Part shown: piece by piece, positions 45,691 to 55,723 of the stretch | Layout of the letters: each line of letters begins with the position of its first letter | How positions within the stretch are numbered: the stretch's first letter is position 1 | The notes under the pieces: generated by a model | What the model was told of the DNA's origin: nothing | Databases searched by the model: none | The model's input: only the letters and a program-made list of their open reading frames with translations | From: Mucilaginibacter tolerans | GTDB taxonomy: Bacteria > Bacteroidota > Bacteroidia > Sphingobacteriales > Sphingobacteriaceae | Direction of reading: 5' to 3' | Assembly: GCF_030519375.1 (NCBI RefSeq) | Contig: NZ_JAUMKB010000006.1 | Span: 234,071-298,070, forward strand | DNA: 64,000 nucleotides | Made by a program: the position numbers and the translations under genes

Positions 45691-47968
45691 TTATCCCGAG
45701 GGCTTGCCCGATATTGCTGAACTCGAAAAGCTCGCTAATCAATTCTTTTCTGCTTTACCAGGTGCCACCGCACCGGTACCTCCGGAACTTTCATCACAGC
45801 AACATCCTGGCGACTGGCAAGGTATAAGTCCATTGGGTTTGGAGAATATTCCTGCTTCTGCAAGTCATAGCAATTTCCCTCCATCAGCAATTAATGTAGT
45901 TAGTGGTGTGGTATCGCCTCATGCACATCCGGTCGTGCCATCGCCTCAATCAGTAGGATTTAGTAAAGTCCCTCCATCCGTTGGTGGTTTGGGTATTTCG
46001 CCATCCGGGTATGCCGGCAGCGACGCTATTGATCTGCGTGGCATTCAATCCGGTTTGTCTAACTCAGGCAATATAGGTTTTAGTACGCCTGCATCGGTTG
46101 CAGGAAGCGGTATTTCACCTTCTGCCGCTAACCAGGGTAATGCCGTTGATATTAAAAATCCGCAGACCAGTTTACCCGATCAGAATAATCTTGGCCTCGG
46201 GCACATTCCTGCTTCTGTTGCCGGTGCGGGAAAGTCGCCATCAGCAATTGACAAAGGGGGTACTGCAAAAATAGAAGAACAAAAACCCAACCTGCCAGGC
46301 TCACAAACGACAGGTCTGGGCAATATTCCGCAATCTGTTGCAGGCAGCGGCATTTCACCCTCGGCTATCGAACATAACAATGTGGTGGATCTTCAAAACC
46401 CGCAAACCAGTTTCCCGGACCCTCATAGGGCATTAAAAACCGATACTAAAACAAATAATGGGTACTCAACTTATTTGGAAAGCATAAATGATCATCCTGT
46501 TTTTACCGGAAACCTACCTTTATCTCCAGAAGCACCAGCTTATCTACCCTATCAGTCAGAGCAACCTTTTGAAGATGAACTTAATGAGTTATTGAGAAAT
46601 ATTCCTTCGGTTCCTTTTACTGCCCAGTTACCTTGGCGTAACCCGACCGGCATTGCATTTTACTTTTTTAATGAAAAAAGTCATTTACAACATTTTGCAA
46701 ACAGCGCAACTGCACAGCAAGAATTGAAAAATGATGAAGGCCATTCGTTTGACGTAAACCGAATCAAGCAGGACTTTCCAATTCTGCAGGAGCAGGTGAA
46801 CGGCAAACCACTAATCTGGCTTGACAATGCTGCTACAACCCAGAAACCGAAACAGGTGATTGACCGGATAAGCTACTTTTATGAGCATGAGAACTCCAAT
46901 GTTCACCGTGCCGCACATGAACTTGCTGCTCGGTCTACCGACGCTTATGAAGATGCCCGCAAAAAAGTTCAACAATTCCTGAATGCAGGGTCGCCAAACG
47001 AGATCGTGTTTGTACGCGGAACAACGGAAGCAATCAACCTGGTTGCTAAGAGTTGGGGAGAGCAAAACCTCAATGCAGGCGATGAGATCATCCTCAGTCA
47101 CCTGGAGCATCATGCCAATATTGTTCCCTGGCAACAACTTGCAGCAAAAAAAGGATTAAAGATCAGGGTTATTCCTGTGGATGATGACGGGCAGGTAATT
47201 TTAGACGAATACGCAAAACTGCTGACAGCGAAAACCAGGCTGGTATCCTTTTCGCAGGTTTCCAACGCGTTGGGCACTATTACACCTGCAAAACAAATTA
47301 TTGACATGGCCCATAATGCTGGTGCGAAAGTCCTGGTAGACGGCGCACAATCGGTTTCACATATGCGCACTGATGTGCAGGCACTCAATGCTGACTGGTT
47401 TGCTTTTTCAGGTCATAAGATATTCGGTCCAACCGGTATCGGCGTGCTCTACGGGAAAGAAGATCTGCTGAATGAAACGCAGCCCTGGCAAGGCGGGGGC
47501 AACATGATAAAGGATGTCACATTTGATTATACACAATATCATAATGCACCACTCCGGTTTGAAGCGGGTACCGGCAATATTGCGGATGCAGTGGGTTTAG
47601 GGGCTGCCATAGATTATGTAACAAAACTTGGCATCGACCTGATATCGCAGTATGAGCATTATCTATTACTGTACGCTACCGGATTGCTGAAACAGGTACC
47701 CGGGCTGCGGCTCATCGGAACAGCGCCGGAAAAGGCAAGCGTATTGTCGTTCGTACTCGATGGCTACACCACTGAACAAGTTGGTTCGGCCTTGAACCAG
47801 GAGGGTATCGCCGTTCGCTCAGGACATCATTGTGCACAGCCCATTTTGCGAAGGTTCGGACTGGAAAGCACTGTAAGGCCCTCGCTGGCATTTTACAATA
47901 CATGTGCTGACATCGACGTACTGGTTGCAACACTTTACAGGCTTGTTAGTAACCGTTCACGAAAATAA
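45677..47968 (+). CDS. Encapsulin cargo cysteine desulfurase with repeat-rich N-terminal tail
   Basis: The 763-residue product has a SufS-type class V aminotransferase domain from about residue 360: WLDNAATTQKP, the PLP lysine K581 in FSGHKIFGP and the persulfide cysteine C719 in RSGHHCAQP. It removes sulfur from L-cysteine. The first 230 residues are low-complexity and contain four repeats of the P-x-S-V-A-G-x-G-x-S-P-S-A type at residues 99, 138, 178 and 218 (period 39-40), plus a hydrophobic LEKLANQFFSALPG at 16-29. This tail is the known encapsulation signal region in family 2A systems. Confidence 0.95.
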   Translation: MSTNNYPEGLPDIAELEKLANQFFSALPGATAPVPPELSSQQHPGDWQGISPLGLENIPASASHSNFPPSAINVVSGVVSPHAHPVVPSPQSVGFSKVPPSVGGLGISPSGYAGSDAIDLRGIQSGLSNSGNIGFSTPASVAGSGISPSAANQGNAVDIKNPQTSLPDQNNLGLGHIPASVAGAGKSPSAIDKGGTAKIEEQKPNLPGSQTTGLGNIPQSVAGSGISPSAIEHNNVVDLQNPQTSFPDPHRALKTDTKTNNGYSTYLESINDHPVFTGNLPLSPEAPAYLPYQSEQPFEDELNELLRNIPSVPFTAQLPWRNPTGIAFYFFNEKSHLQHFANSATAQQELKNDEGHSFDVNRIKQDFPILQEQVNGKPLIWLDNAATTQKPKQVIDRISYFYEHENSNVHRAAHELAARSTDAYEDARKKVQQFLNAGSPNEIVFVRGTTEAINLVAKSWGEQNLNAGDEIILSHLEHHANIVPWQQLAAKKGLKIRVIPVDDDGQVILDEYAKLLTAKTRLVSFSQVSNALGTITPAKQIIDMAHNAGAKVLVDGAQSVSHMRTDVQALNADWFAFSGHKIFGPTGIGVLYGKEDLLNETQPWQGGGNMIKDVTFDYTQYHNAPLRFEAGTGNIADAVGLGAAIDYVTKLGIDLISQYEHYLLLYATGLLKQVPGLRLIGTAPEKASVLSFVLDGYTTEQVGSALNQEGIAVRSGHHCAQPILRRFGLESTVRPSLAFYNTCADIDVLVATLYRLVSNRSRK

Positions 47969-47976
47969 ATATCGCT

Positions 47977-48822
47977 ATGATTAATCAGGGAAGCAATAAA
48001 GAATTTATTGATCTGTTACACAAGACCCACAGAGCCGAATGGGAGGCTACACCTTCCAATCAGCAAGCGATTGGGTGGCTGAAGGACCTGATCGAGTTTC
48101 TGTTTCCGGACAATCACTTAAACAAGCTTTCAACCTATGAGGGCCGGCTAAAGAAAAACCAGATTGACCTGGAGAATATCCTGCTAAGTTATCTCGACCC
48201 CGATAAAGTTGCGATTGAAAAAAAGGTGGCAGATTTCTATCATTCCCTGGCAATTATATATGGTAACTTACGCGAAGATGCAGCCAGGATATACGAGAAT
48301 GATCCGGCAGCAACCAGCATACACGAGGTCATAGTATCATATCCCGGATTTTACGCTATTGCCGTTTATCGCATATCCAATAAACTCTCGCAACTTGAAA
48401 TACCTATTCTGCCCCGGATACTCAGCGAACATGCTCATGGCAAAACCGGGGTAGACATTCACCCGAATGCAGTAATCGGCGTTCCATTTATGATCGATCA
48501 TGGTACAGGAATAGTGATTGGGGCAACAAGTATTATCGGCAAAAATGTTTGCATTTATCAGGGGGTTACGTTAGGTGCATCACAGGTAAACAAGGAACTT
48601 TCAGCCGTAAAACGCCATCCAACAGTTGAAGACAATGTGATCATTTACGCCCGTAGCACCATCTTAGGAGGCAATACAATAATTGGACATGATAGTATAA
48701 TCGGGGGCAGCGTGTTTTTGACGAAGACCGTAAGTCCGTATTCAAATGTATTTAATACACACCAGTTACGGATAGATGTAAAACAGCCCGATATAGAGGT
48801 TGCAGTACCGGATTTAAAATAA
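47977..48822 (+). CDS. Serine O-acetyltransferase
   Basis: The 281-residue product has an alpha-helical N-terminal domain and the serine acetyltransferase left-handed beta helix: GFYAIAVYRISNKL, then ILSEHAHGKTGVDIHPNAVIG with the active-site His, FMIDHGTGIVIGATSIIGKNVCIYQGVTLGA and KRHPTVEDNVIIYARSTILGG. It makes O-acetylserine, the acceptor of sulfide in cysteine synthesis. It follows the cargo desulfurase by 8 bases, matching published family 2A encapsulin operons in which this enzyme is a frequent partner. Confidence 0.94.
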   Translation: MINQGSNKEFIDLLHKTHRAEWEATPSNQQAIGWLKDLIEFLFPDNHLNKLSTYEGRLKKNQIDLENILLSYLDPDKVAIEKKVADFYHSLAIIYGNLREDAARIYENDPAATSIHEVIVSYPGFYAIAVYRISNKLSQLEIPILPRILSEHAHGKTGVDIHPNAVIGVPFMIDHGTGIVIGATSIIGKNVCIYQGVTLGASQVNKELSAVKRHPTVEDNVIIYARSTILGGNTIIGHDSIIGGSVFLTKTVSPYSNVFNTHQLRIDVKQPDIEVAVPDLK

Positions 48823-48830
48823 ATACCAAT

Positions 48831-49283
48831 ATGTTATCAAAGAAAACAAAGTATGCTATTAAGGCCCTAATTCATTTGGGAAAGGCGGCCGAAAATCAGC
48901 TTATGCATATCACAGATATAGCTGAGCGGGAAAATATACCCGTTAAATATCTTAGTGCAATTTTGGGCGAATTAAGAAATGCCGGTTTAGTACATAGTAA
49001 AAAAGGCGTAGCCGGGGGCTATAGTTTAAATAAAAAACCCGAAGACATTCCGCTTGTGCAGATATTACGCCTGACTGACGGCCCAATAGCGATGGTGTCC
49101 TGCGCCAGCCTAAACTACTACCATAAATGCGAGGAATGTTTAGACGAATCAACCTGCGGCATAAAAAATACTTTTATCATTATTCGTGACGCATGCCTGA
49201 ATATCTTATCGCAAAAGAGCATTGCGGATCTTATTGAAAAAGAAAAGGAATTGAGTGAACTAAAACTTTTAGAGCTCTCTTAA
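48831..49283 (+). CDS. Rrf2-family transcriptional regulator
   Basis: The 150-residue product has the Rrf2 winged helix: MLSKKTKYAIKALIHLG, ITDIAERENIPVKYLSAILGELRNAGLVHSKKGVAGGYSLNK (about residues 27-68). C-terminal cysteines C91, C100, C103 and C109 could hold an Fe-S cluster or sense cysteine status as in IscR- or CymR-like proteins. It is the last gene of the encapsulin operon, 8 bases after the acetyltransferase, and is the natural candidate to bind the shared TCTATAGATTTAATA motif. Confidence 0.94.
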   Translation: MLSKKTKYAIKALIHLGKAAENQLMHITDIAERENIPVKYLSAILGELRNAGLVHSKKGVAGGYSLNKKPEDIPLVQILRLTDGPIAMVSCASLNYYHKCEECLDESTCGIKNTFIIIRDACLNILSQKSIADLIEKEKELSELKLLELS

Positions 49284-49369
49284 ACCGCGAATAATTTGTA
49301 AGGAGCTTTAAAAATACCCCAATAAAACTACGTAACCTATAACTTTTTACTTATTAATCCTATCTGTTT

Positions 49370-50617
49370 ATGAAATCACCTTTTTATCACGCAGCATTAT
49401 TTTTAATGGCGTTTACTTCTGCCAATGGGGCAACGATCCAAAAAGCTACTGGTGGCCCGGACGATCCCGTAGTGGCCTGGAACCTTATCACCGTAAAAGC
49501 TACCAAAACAGCCGGGCTTAATAGTAATTTAAGCACACGCATTGAAGCTATTGAAGCAATTGCAGTTTATGACGCCGTCAATTCCATAAAACACATAGGC
49601 ACACCGTATCATTATTTTGTACCGGTTAAGAAAAAGGCGTCGGTACAGGCGGCAGTCACCTATGCTGCGCATGCGGTGCTTGTAAATTATTTCCCCGGTC
49701 AAAAAACTGACCTTGATGCCGCGCTTGAAACAAGTCTTAAATCAGTGAGCGATGGATCTATAGGAAAGGCAGAATATGTTGGAACAGCCGCCGCTGCAGA
49801 CATTATCGCGCTGCGCGCCAATGACGGTTCCACCCCACTCTCTACTTATGCCGGGCCACAAGAGCTCACAGCAGGGGCATACCGCGCAACGCCCGCTAAG
49901 TTTGCTCCGGGAATCGATGTCGAATGGGGTAAACTGAAACCTTTCATAATACCGGATGTAAAAACATTTCTTCCTCCCGCACCACCGGCATTAAATAGCG
50001 ACGAGTATAAAAAAGCACTTGCGGAGGTTGCTGAAATTGGTGGTAGTAAAAGTACAGCAAGAAGCGAAGATCAGACACATATTGCTCAGTTCTATAAACA
50101 GGATGCAGAACTCACGGTCAATGAGGGGGCGAGGTTATTAGCAATTGCTCACGGAACAACGACAGAACAAAATGCCTTTATTTTTATGCTGACAGATATT
50201 GCTGCCGCGGATGCAAGGATAACTGTTTGGGGTGGGAAATATGGCTATTTGTTCTGGCGACCTGTCACTTCGCTTAATGCGGAGGCCGACGGAACGGTAA
50301 AGGACTATAACAAATGGACGCCACTGCTGGCCACGCCGCCGCACCCCAGTTACCCGAGTGGTCATAGCGCTACGGTGACCGCAGGCTACGAAGTACTTAA
50401 GCAATTTTTCGGCGATCAAAATAAGCTCGAACTGCATACCACGACTCAGGGTGAGACCAGCCGAACGGTGGAGTCGTTAAGCCGCATCGAATCAGAAAAT
50501 GGTTACAGCCGAATATATGGCGGGATACATTATTCATTTGAAAATTCCTCTGCTCAGGATATAGGCCGGAAGATCGCCGCCTACACACTCGAAAAAGGCC
50601 CTCAACTTCTAAAATAA
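49370..50617 (+). CDS. Secreted vanadium-haloperoxidase-like PAP2 protein
   Basis: The 415-residue product has a signal peptide (ALFLMAFTSANGA) and the vanadium-dependent haloperoxidase/PAP2 signature: FWRPVTS with R297, PHPSYPSGHSA with S330 and H332, and YSRIYGGIHYSFEN with R381 and H387. K290 is nearby. These residues bind vanadate or phosphate. Members are haloperoxidases or acid phosphatases; the family split is not resolved here. It lies between the Rrf2 gene and the SusCD pair and ends at a strong terminator. Confidence 0.92.
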   Translation: MKSPFYHAALFLMAFTSANGATIQKATGGPDDPVVAWNLITVKATKTAGLNSNLSTRIEAIEAIAVYDAVNSIKHIGTPYHYFVPVKKKASVQAAVTYAAHAVLVNYFPGQKTDLDAALETSLKSVSDGSIGKAEYVGTAAAADIIALRANDGSTPLSTYAGPQELTAGAYRATPAKFAPGIDVEWGKLKPFIIPDVKTFLPPAPPALNSDEYKKALAEVAEIGGSKSTARSEDQTHIAQFYKQDAELTVNEGARLLAIAHGTTTEQNAFIFMLTDIAAADARITVWGGKYGYLFWRPVTSLNAEADGTVKDYNKWTPLLATPPHPSYPSGHSATVTAGYEVLKQFFGDQNKLELHTTTQGETSRTVESLSRIESENGYSRIYGGIHYSFENSSAQDIGRKIAAYTLEKGPQLLK

Positions 50618-50660
50618 GTGGCGCACTTTTCATTTGCCTCTATTAATTAGGAGAAAAAAG

Positions 50661-50691
50661 AACCCCGCTTTCAGATAAAGAAAGCGGGGTT
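50661..50691. terminator. Bidirectional terminator
   Basis: AACCCCGCTTTC and GAAAGCGGGGTT pair perfectly around AGATAAA between the convergent haloperoxidase and susD genes; A-rich sequence on the left and T-rich on the right allow use from both sides. Confidence 0.88.
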
Positions 50692-50713
50692 TCGATTTAA
50701 ACATACATTGGCT

Positions 50714-52156
50714 TTAATTTACATCAAACCAAAGCTTCGTAGTCAACAAATCCGGCCCCTGATCGGCGACAGCTGCCTTGTAGCTTGCTCCATTGAGTGA
50801 TTGCTCGGTTCCAGGATATATGAATCTTACAGGCAATTTGCCTCCCAACGTACCAGCCACGGCAGGCTGAAGTTGGGGGTAATCCAACCTGCGCCATTCG
50901 GCAAATGCCTCCAACCCCTGTCCGAATAAGGCGATCCATTTTTGCTCACCTATTGATTTTTTATAGTTTGTCGCATCGTATTGAACAGCAGCCGACGCAG
51001 TGTAGGTGGTAATAGCAGCATCGGCAATCCCATACTGCCGCAATGAGGCGGTGATTGCTTGACTGTAAAGACTTGCAGCATTTTCTGCCGTCAAACCACG
51101 CGCAGCCGCCTCAGCTCTGTCAAAAAGTACCTCAGCGTAGCTTACAATTACGGCTGGGGCATGTGGGGCACGGAAATAGGCGCCCGGCTTGGACGTTTTC
51201 GTAAAGCCCAGACTACTGGCATCGCCTACAAGCAACCCGTTGGGGATACCTACATAGGTTTGCGGAGTAGGGTCTTGTGTCGGACTGGCATATATTGGAA
51301 GACGAGGATCGTTCAGTGCGATCAGCTTGTCAACGATGGTTTTGCTAATCCGGTAATCATCACGGGTATCAAACAAATTACTTACTGGGTTCTGGTTTGG
51401 CGAATCCAGATAAACCAGTTGTGCGATCTCACTGTTGGAACTGATATAGCCGCTGCCTTCGGCCTGAACATCATCCAGCGCTTGCTTGGCTTTCACTGCA
51501 TCCCGGTCTGCTATACGTAAAGCTATACGGAGGCGCAGCGAATTGGCAAACTTTTTCCAAAGGCTGATATTATTTCCATAAATAATGTCACCTGCAATAG
51601 CTTTCCCGGCGGGGTCGAGCGCTGCCTGGGCTGCTTTCAGATCATCAAGTATTCCATAATAAACGTCCTTCTGTGTATCATAAGCCGGTGTTATGGACTG
51701 GTCAATGTTTGCTGCCTGTTTGTATGGGATGTCTCCATAGGCATCAGTCAGTAAGGCAAACGTCCAGGAGCGCAGAACCAGCGCAACGCCTTTGTAATTT
51801 TTGTTTCCCTGGGCATCGGCCAGCTTGATGATCTGGTTGAGGTCGACAATACTTTTAGCGTAGCCTACCGTCCAAAGTTCCTGGAATGAGCTGTTGGTGT
51901 AAATGTATCTATCGGGGTCTGTATACTGAATTTTTGCCCAGTACTGTACAAAAAGCAAACTGGCATCCATGCTGTTTGCCACGCCCCAATAGGTGTCAGC
52001 CGTTGCTTTGGTAGCTGCGGTAAGCAAATAGTTGGGCTGAGCCGTTTGTGATCCATTGGGGTTTTGGTTGATCCTCACCAATTCTTTCTTGCACGATGCC
52101 GTTAACAATAAAAACAGGCCTGCGACAATAGTTATATATTTAAGTTTCATGATCAT
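50714..52156 (-). CDS. SusD/RagB-family outer membrane lipoprotein
   Basis: The 480-residue product has a lipoprotein signal (TIVAGLFLLLTASCKKE) and the SusD-like-2 pattern: NQNPNGSQTAQPNYLLTAATKATADTYWG, then QFQELWTVGY-like and WTFALLTDAYGDIPYKQA, and VIVSYAEVLFDRAEAAARG. SusD proteins cap the SusC pore and bind the imported nutrient. Its start overlaps the susC stop (TAATG). In this context an organosulfur or peptide substrate is possible but unproven. Confidence 0.95.
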   Translation of the reverse strand: MIMKLKYITIVAGLFLLLTASCKKELVRINQNPNGSQTAQPNYLLTAATKATADTYWGVANSMDASLLFVQYWAKIQYTDPDRYIYTNSSFQELWTVGYAKSIVDLNQIIKLADAQGNKNYKGVALVLRSWTFALLTDAYGDIPYKQAANIDQSITPAYDTQKDVYYGILDDLKAAQAALDPAGKAIAGDIIYGNNISLWKKFANSLRLRIALRIADRDAVKAKQALDDVQAEGSGYISSNSEIAQLVYLDSPNQNPVSNLFDTRDDYRISKTIVDKLIALNDPRLPIYASPTQDPTPQTYVGIPNGLLVGDASSLGFTKTSKPGAYFRAPHAPAVIVSYAEVLFDRAEAAARGLTAENAASLYSQAITASLRQYGIADAAITTYTASAAVQYDATNYKKSIGEQKWIALFGQGLEAFAEWRRLDYPQLQPAVAGTLGGKLPVRFIYPGTEQSLNGASYKAAVADQGPDLLTTKLWFDVN

Positions 52157-55100
52157 TAGAATTTAAGATTGATATTAAAGCCGATATTCCGAACAGTTGG
52201 TAAGGTAAGGTCCTCAAGGCCCTGGCCGTTACCCGTATTAAAGGCAGTTTCAGGATCGATATTGGGCGCATTCTTGTGAATGATCCAGAGATTACGGCCC
52301 ACAAGAGATATAGTGGCCGATTGTAATCCGGCACCTTTTATCCAGGCTGACGGCAAAGAATAGCCAAATTTTACTTCACGTAATTTTATATACGTTGCGT
52401 TATAAACAAATGCTTCGTCCACGTTCGTAAAGCCTTTGTAATAAGATTGTGCAGGCAATATGGTGGTATTTGGAGTTCCGTCAGCATGTACGCCGTTAAA
52501 GATCATCCCGTCGTGATAAACTGTTTCACCATTCGGAGCTGTGCTGGCTTGTACCGCTGCCGCCGAAGCATTGCTGCCCGGGTAATAATAGCTGAGGCCT
52601 CCATTTTGGGCACCCCTGCCCGGAAGGGTTGATGCCAGAACACCTGTGTAGGTACCGGTACGATTGGTGTTGGAATAGATAGATCCTCCAAAGTGTCCAT
52701 CTACGAGAAAGCTCAGGTTGAATCTCTTATAAGTAAAACTATTGTTAATGCTTCCCTGCCAGTTAGGCGTATATTTTCCCAGGTATTGTTTTGTTGGATT
52801 GATCACGGGAGTGCCGTTGGCGCCTATTATGATCTGTCCGGCCGCATTACGCTGGTAAGCATTCCCATAGATCGTACCATATGGCTGACCAAGAGCTGCA
52901 AGTATCTGTACAGTACGGTCGCTTCCCAACACGATACTTTGGAGGCGTCCGTCCGCATCCAGTGCTGCCACTTTGCTGTGGTTCAATGAATAATTGGTCG
53001 TCACATCCCAGCTAAAGTCTTTTAATTTAACAGGAGTGAGCCCCAACTGAACTTCTATGCCTTTATTATTGATACGGCCACCATTTATCACTTTTTGACT
53101 GAAGCCGGTTGCCGGGCTTACATCAACCGTAAGAATCTGATTGATACTATTGGTATTGTAAGCGCTGAAATCAAGATGTACCCTGTCCTGGAAGAATCCA
53201 AGTTCAAAACCAGCCTCTGCCGATGTGGTTGTTTCAGGTTTAAGATGATCATTCAGATCAATGGCAGGAGAACTTTGCTGCGGATTGCCACCAAATGGAG
53301 CCGTAAATGTATAGGCATTCAGCAATTGATAAGGGGTAGTCGCCTTTCCTACTTTTGACCAGCCGCCCCTAAGTTTTGCATAAGTGAGTATGTCGCTTTT
53401 AATGTCCAATGCCTCAGACAGCACAAGGCTACCATTAACTGAAGGATAGAAATAAGATAAATTTGCAGCGGGTAACGTCGACGACCAGTCATTTCGGCCG
53501 GTCACATTAAGAAACGCATAATTGCGGAAACCGAGTTGCGCCGAGCCAAAGTAGCTATAGGTTTTTAGTTTGCCATAATAGTTTGAGGATACCAGCGGAT
53601 CGCGGGAATTACTTAGGGTATACAGGCCAGCGACTGCCAATTTCGGTGCTACCTGATCATTTTCTTCATTCAATATGGTATTGATATTGCCTCCGGCTAA
53701 AAGGTCAATAGAAAAATCCGAATTTAATTTTTTAGTATACTGCAAGCGGCCTTCCGTATTGGTTTCATTCACGGTATAGGCATCTTCCTCGTATGAGCCA
53801 TATGGCGTGCCGTTGGTGCCATAGGCTACCTTTATTTTACGCCTGTCATTATAATAGTCGGTACCGGTACGGAAGTTGGCCGATAACCCGTCGATTATTT
53901 TGTAGTTTAACTCTACGCTGCCGATGATCCGATTTTTATGTTGACCAACAGTATTTTCGTATGCAAGCCAGTAAGGATTGCTGTAGTAACTGTTGTTCCA
54001 GTTAAATGTGTTGCCATTAGCATCTTTATAATTCTTAAGCTGACTGATGTCAACCTGGCGACCGAACCACGTAAACTGCAGCATGGTGCTTGTCGCTCTT
54101 TTGCCATAAGCTCCGGGCAGATCATCAGCATCGTCCTTGATATAATTGGCGATGGTCGTTACTGTTAATTTGGGGGTTAATTTGAAACTGGAATTCAGGA
54201 GAAAGGAGTTTCTTCCTTGTGAACTATTAGGTACTATCCCGGTTTGATGCAGATTATTGTATGATAAGCGGTAATCCGCTTTATCGTTACTTCCGGTCAG
54301 GGCAACACCGTAGTTCAGAGTGACGCCCGTTCTGAAAAAGTCCCTGACATTGTTGGGGTGCGCTACGAAGGGCACGGCTTGTCCGTTTGAGTAAAATTGC
54401 GGTATCAATCTTCCATCCAGCGGTGGTCCCCAGCTTTCGTCCACGCCATCATTGACGCCGCCTCCCTTACCATCTACGTAGCTAAACTGACCATTAGAGC
54501 CCTGACCATATTCGTTCTGATAGGTTGGCAATAACTGTACAGTGGAGAAAGTGGCATTAGAGTTAAGACTGATGCCGATGCCTTTGGAGCCTTTTCCGGT
54601 TTTCGTTTTAATAAGGATCACACCTGCAGCTGCCCGGTAGCCATACAACGCGGCGGCATTGGGCCCCTTTAGTACACTGACTGATTCAATATCCTCGACG
54701 TTTAGGTCAGCAATTGCGTTCGCAAAGTCCCTTGAGCCGTTCGTTCCTAAAAATTGCGAGTTATCTACGATGACACCGTCGACCACGAATAAGGGTTGGT
54801 TATTTCCCGCGATGGAAGTCTCGCCACGAATAATAATGCGGGAAGACCCCATATCGCCCTGGCTGTTAGTCACTGTTACACCCGCAATCTTGCCTGCGAG
54901 CGCATTTACCAGGTTGGTCTCTTTCGCCTCGTCGAGGTCTTTCCCTTTCACGCCCTGGACTGAATATCCTAAAGATTTCTTATCCTTAGAGATGTTCAAC
55001 GCAGTAATTACTACCTCGTTTAGCGAGTTCTGTGCCTCAACTAGAACGATCTGTAAATGATTTTCACTTTGTTTTATAGTAAACTCCTGCGTGATAAAAC

Positions 55101-55335
55101 CAGTATAGGTCACATGCAGCACAGCATTGATATTGGCGCTTATTGAAAAATTGCCGTTAGCGTCTGTTTGGGTGCCGGAAGTGCTCCCTTTAACAGAAAT
55201 ACTGACGCCGGGCAAGGGTGTTCCATCCGTCTTGGATGTCACTACACCATGTACGCTGACTGATTGTGCTGCAACCGTCAGGGCAAATAAGAGAGGCAAT
55301 ACAATTGCCAATAGAAGTTTGTAAGTTTTGAACAT
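52156..55335 (-). CDS. SusC/RagA-family TonB-linked outer membrane protein
   Basis: The product (1059 residues from MFKTYKLLLA) has a signal peptide, a CarboxypepD_reg-like domain (VSVHGVVTSKTDGTPLPGVSISVKGSTSGTQTDANGNFSIS), a plug with the SusC signature GKIAGVTVTNSQGDMGSSRIIIRGETSI and QPLFVVDGVIVDN, and a 22-strand barrel ending in a Phe (NIGFNINLKF). The frame continues 49 codons upstream, but that part is not protein-like, and the ATG before the signal peptide is chosen. A long leader of about 380 nt precedes it. Confidence 0.95.
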   Translation of the reverse strand: MFKTYKLLLAIVLPLLFALTVAAQSVSVHGVVTSKTDGTPLPGVSISVKGSTSGTQTDANGNFSISANINAVLHVTYTGFITQEFTIKQSENHLQIVLVEAQNSLNEVVITALNISKDKKSLGYSVQGVKGKDLDEAKETNLVNALAGKIAGVTVTNSQGDMGSSRIIIRGETSIAGNNQPLFVVDGVIVDNSQFLGTNGSRDFANAIADLNVEDIESVSVLKGPNAAALYGYRAAAGVILIKTKTGKGSKGIGISLNSNATFSTVQLLPTYQNEYGQGSNGQFSYVDGKGGGVNDGVDESWGPPLDGRLIPQFYSNGQAVPFVAHPNNVRDFFRTGVTLNYGVALTGSNDKADYRLSYNNLHQTGIVPNSSQGRNSFLLNSSFKLTPKLTVTTIANYIKDDADDLPGAYGKRATSTMLQFTWFGRQVDISQLKNYKDANGNTFNWNNSYYSNPYWLAYENTVGQHKNRIIGSVELNYKIIDGLSANFRTGTDYYNDRRKIKVAYGTNGTPYGSYEEDAYTVNETNTEGRLQYTKKLNSDFSIDLLAGGNINTILNEENDQVAPKLAVAGLYTLSNSRDPLVSSNYYGKLKTYSYFGSAQLGFRNYAFLNVTGRNDWSSTLPAANLSYFYPSVNGSLVLSEALDIKSDILTYAKLRGGWSKVGKATTPYQLLNAYTFTAPFGGNPQQSSPAIDLNDHLKPETTTSAEAGFELGFFQDRVHLDFSAYNTNSINQILTVDVSPATGFSQKVINGGRINNKGIEVQLGLTPVKLKDFSWDVTTNYSLNHSKVAALDADGRLQSIVLGSDRTVQILAALGQPYGTIYGNAYQRNAAGQIIIGANGTPVINPTKQYLGKYTPNWQGSINNSFTYKRFNLSFLVDGHFGGSIYSNTNRTGTYTGVLASTLPGRGAQNGGLSYYYPGSNASAAAVQASTAPNGETVYHDGMIFNGVHADGTPNTTILPAQSYYKGFTNVDEAFVYNATYIKLREVKFGYSLPSAWIKGAGLQSATISLVGRNLWIIHKNAPNIDPETAFNTGNGQGLEDLTLPTVRNIGFNINLKF

Positions 55336-55504
55336 GATTTTAGAATTGTAAATAGAATTTTTAGTCAATAAAGCAGCGTAAAGACCATATATATGCCTTC
55401 GGTTAATGCTTTCGTTATTCAAGACTGGGGTATTAAATACAGATCTTTTAATATTTCCGGCTGCAGCGCGGGTTGGTATCAAATGATCATTTACAGAGCC
55501 GAGA

Positions 55505-55636
55505 TCAACATCGCATGCTCTTTATGCATGAGGGGAATGCATTTTGGCTGACTTGTGAAGAATAGAGATTTAAATACATAAGATTTTGACAGTAGTAGAT
55601 ATTGATATTCATTTTATTAGCAGATGAATTTTTCAT
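55505..55636 (-). CDS. Possible leader ORF in the susC 5' region
   Basis: A 43-codon frame on the minus strand (starts MKNSSANKMNINIYYC, ends SCIKSMRC) lies between the susC promoter box (55724-55731) and the susC start. It ends at a CATGC/GCATG hairpin (near 55531-55515). No family is recognised; it may be an untranslated frame or a regulatory leader peptide. Confidence is low. Confidence 0.3.
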   Translation of the reverse strand: MKNSSANKMNINIYYCQNLMYLNLYSSQVSQNAFPSCIKSMRC

Positions 55637-55723
55637 ATTGAAATTGTGATAATAAAGTCGATCTGTAGGGTTAGTATTTAGATAAATCGAATACGCCAGG
55701 AGACTCCGTACAACAAATCCGTT

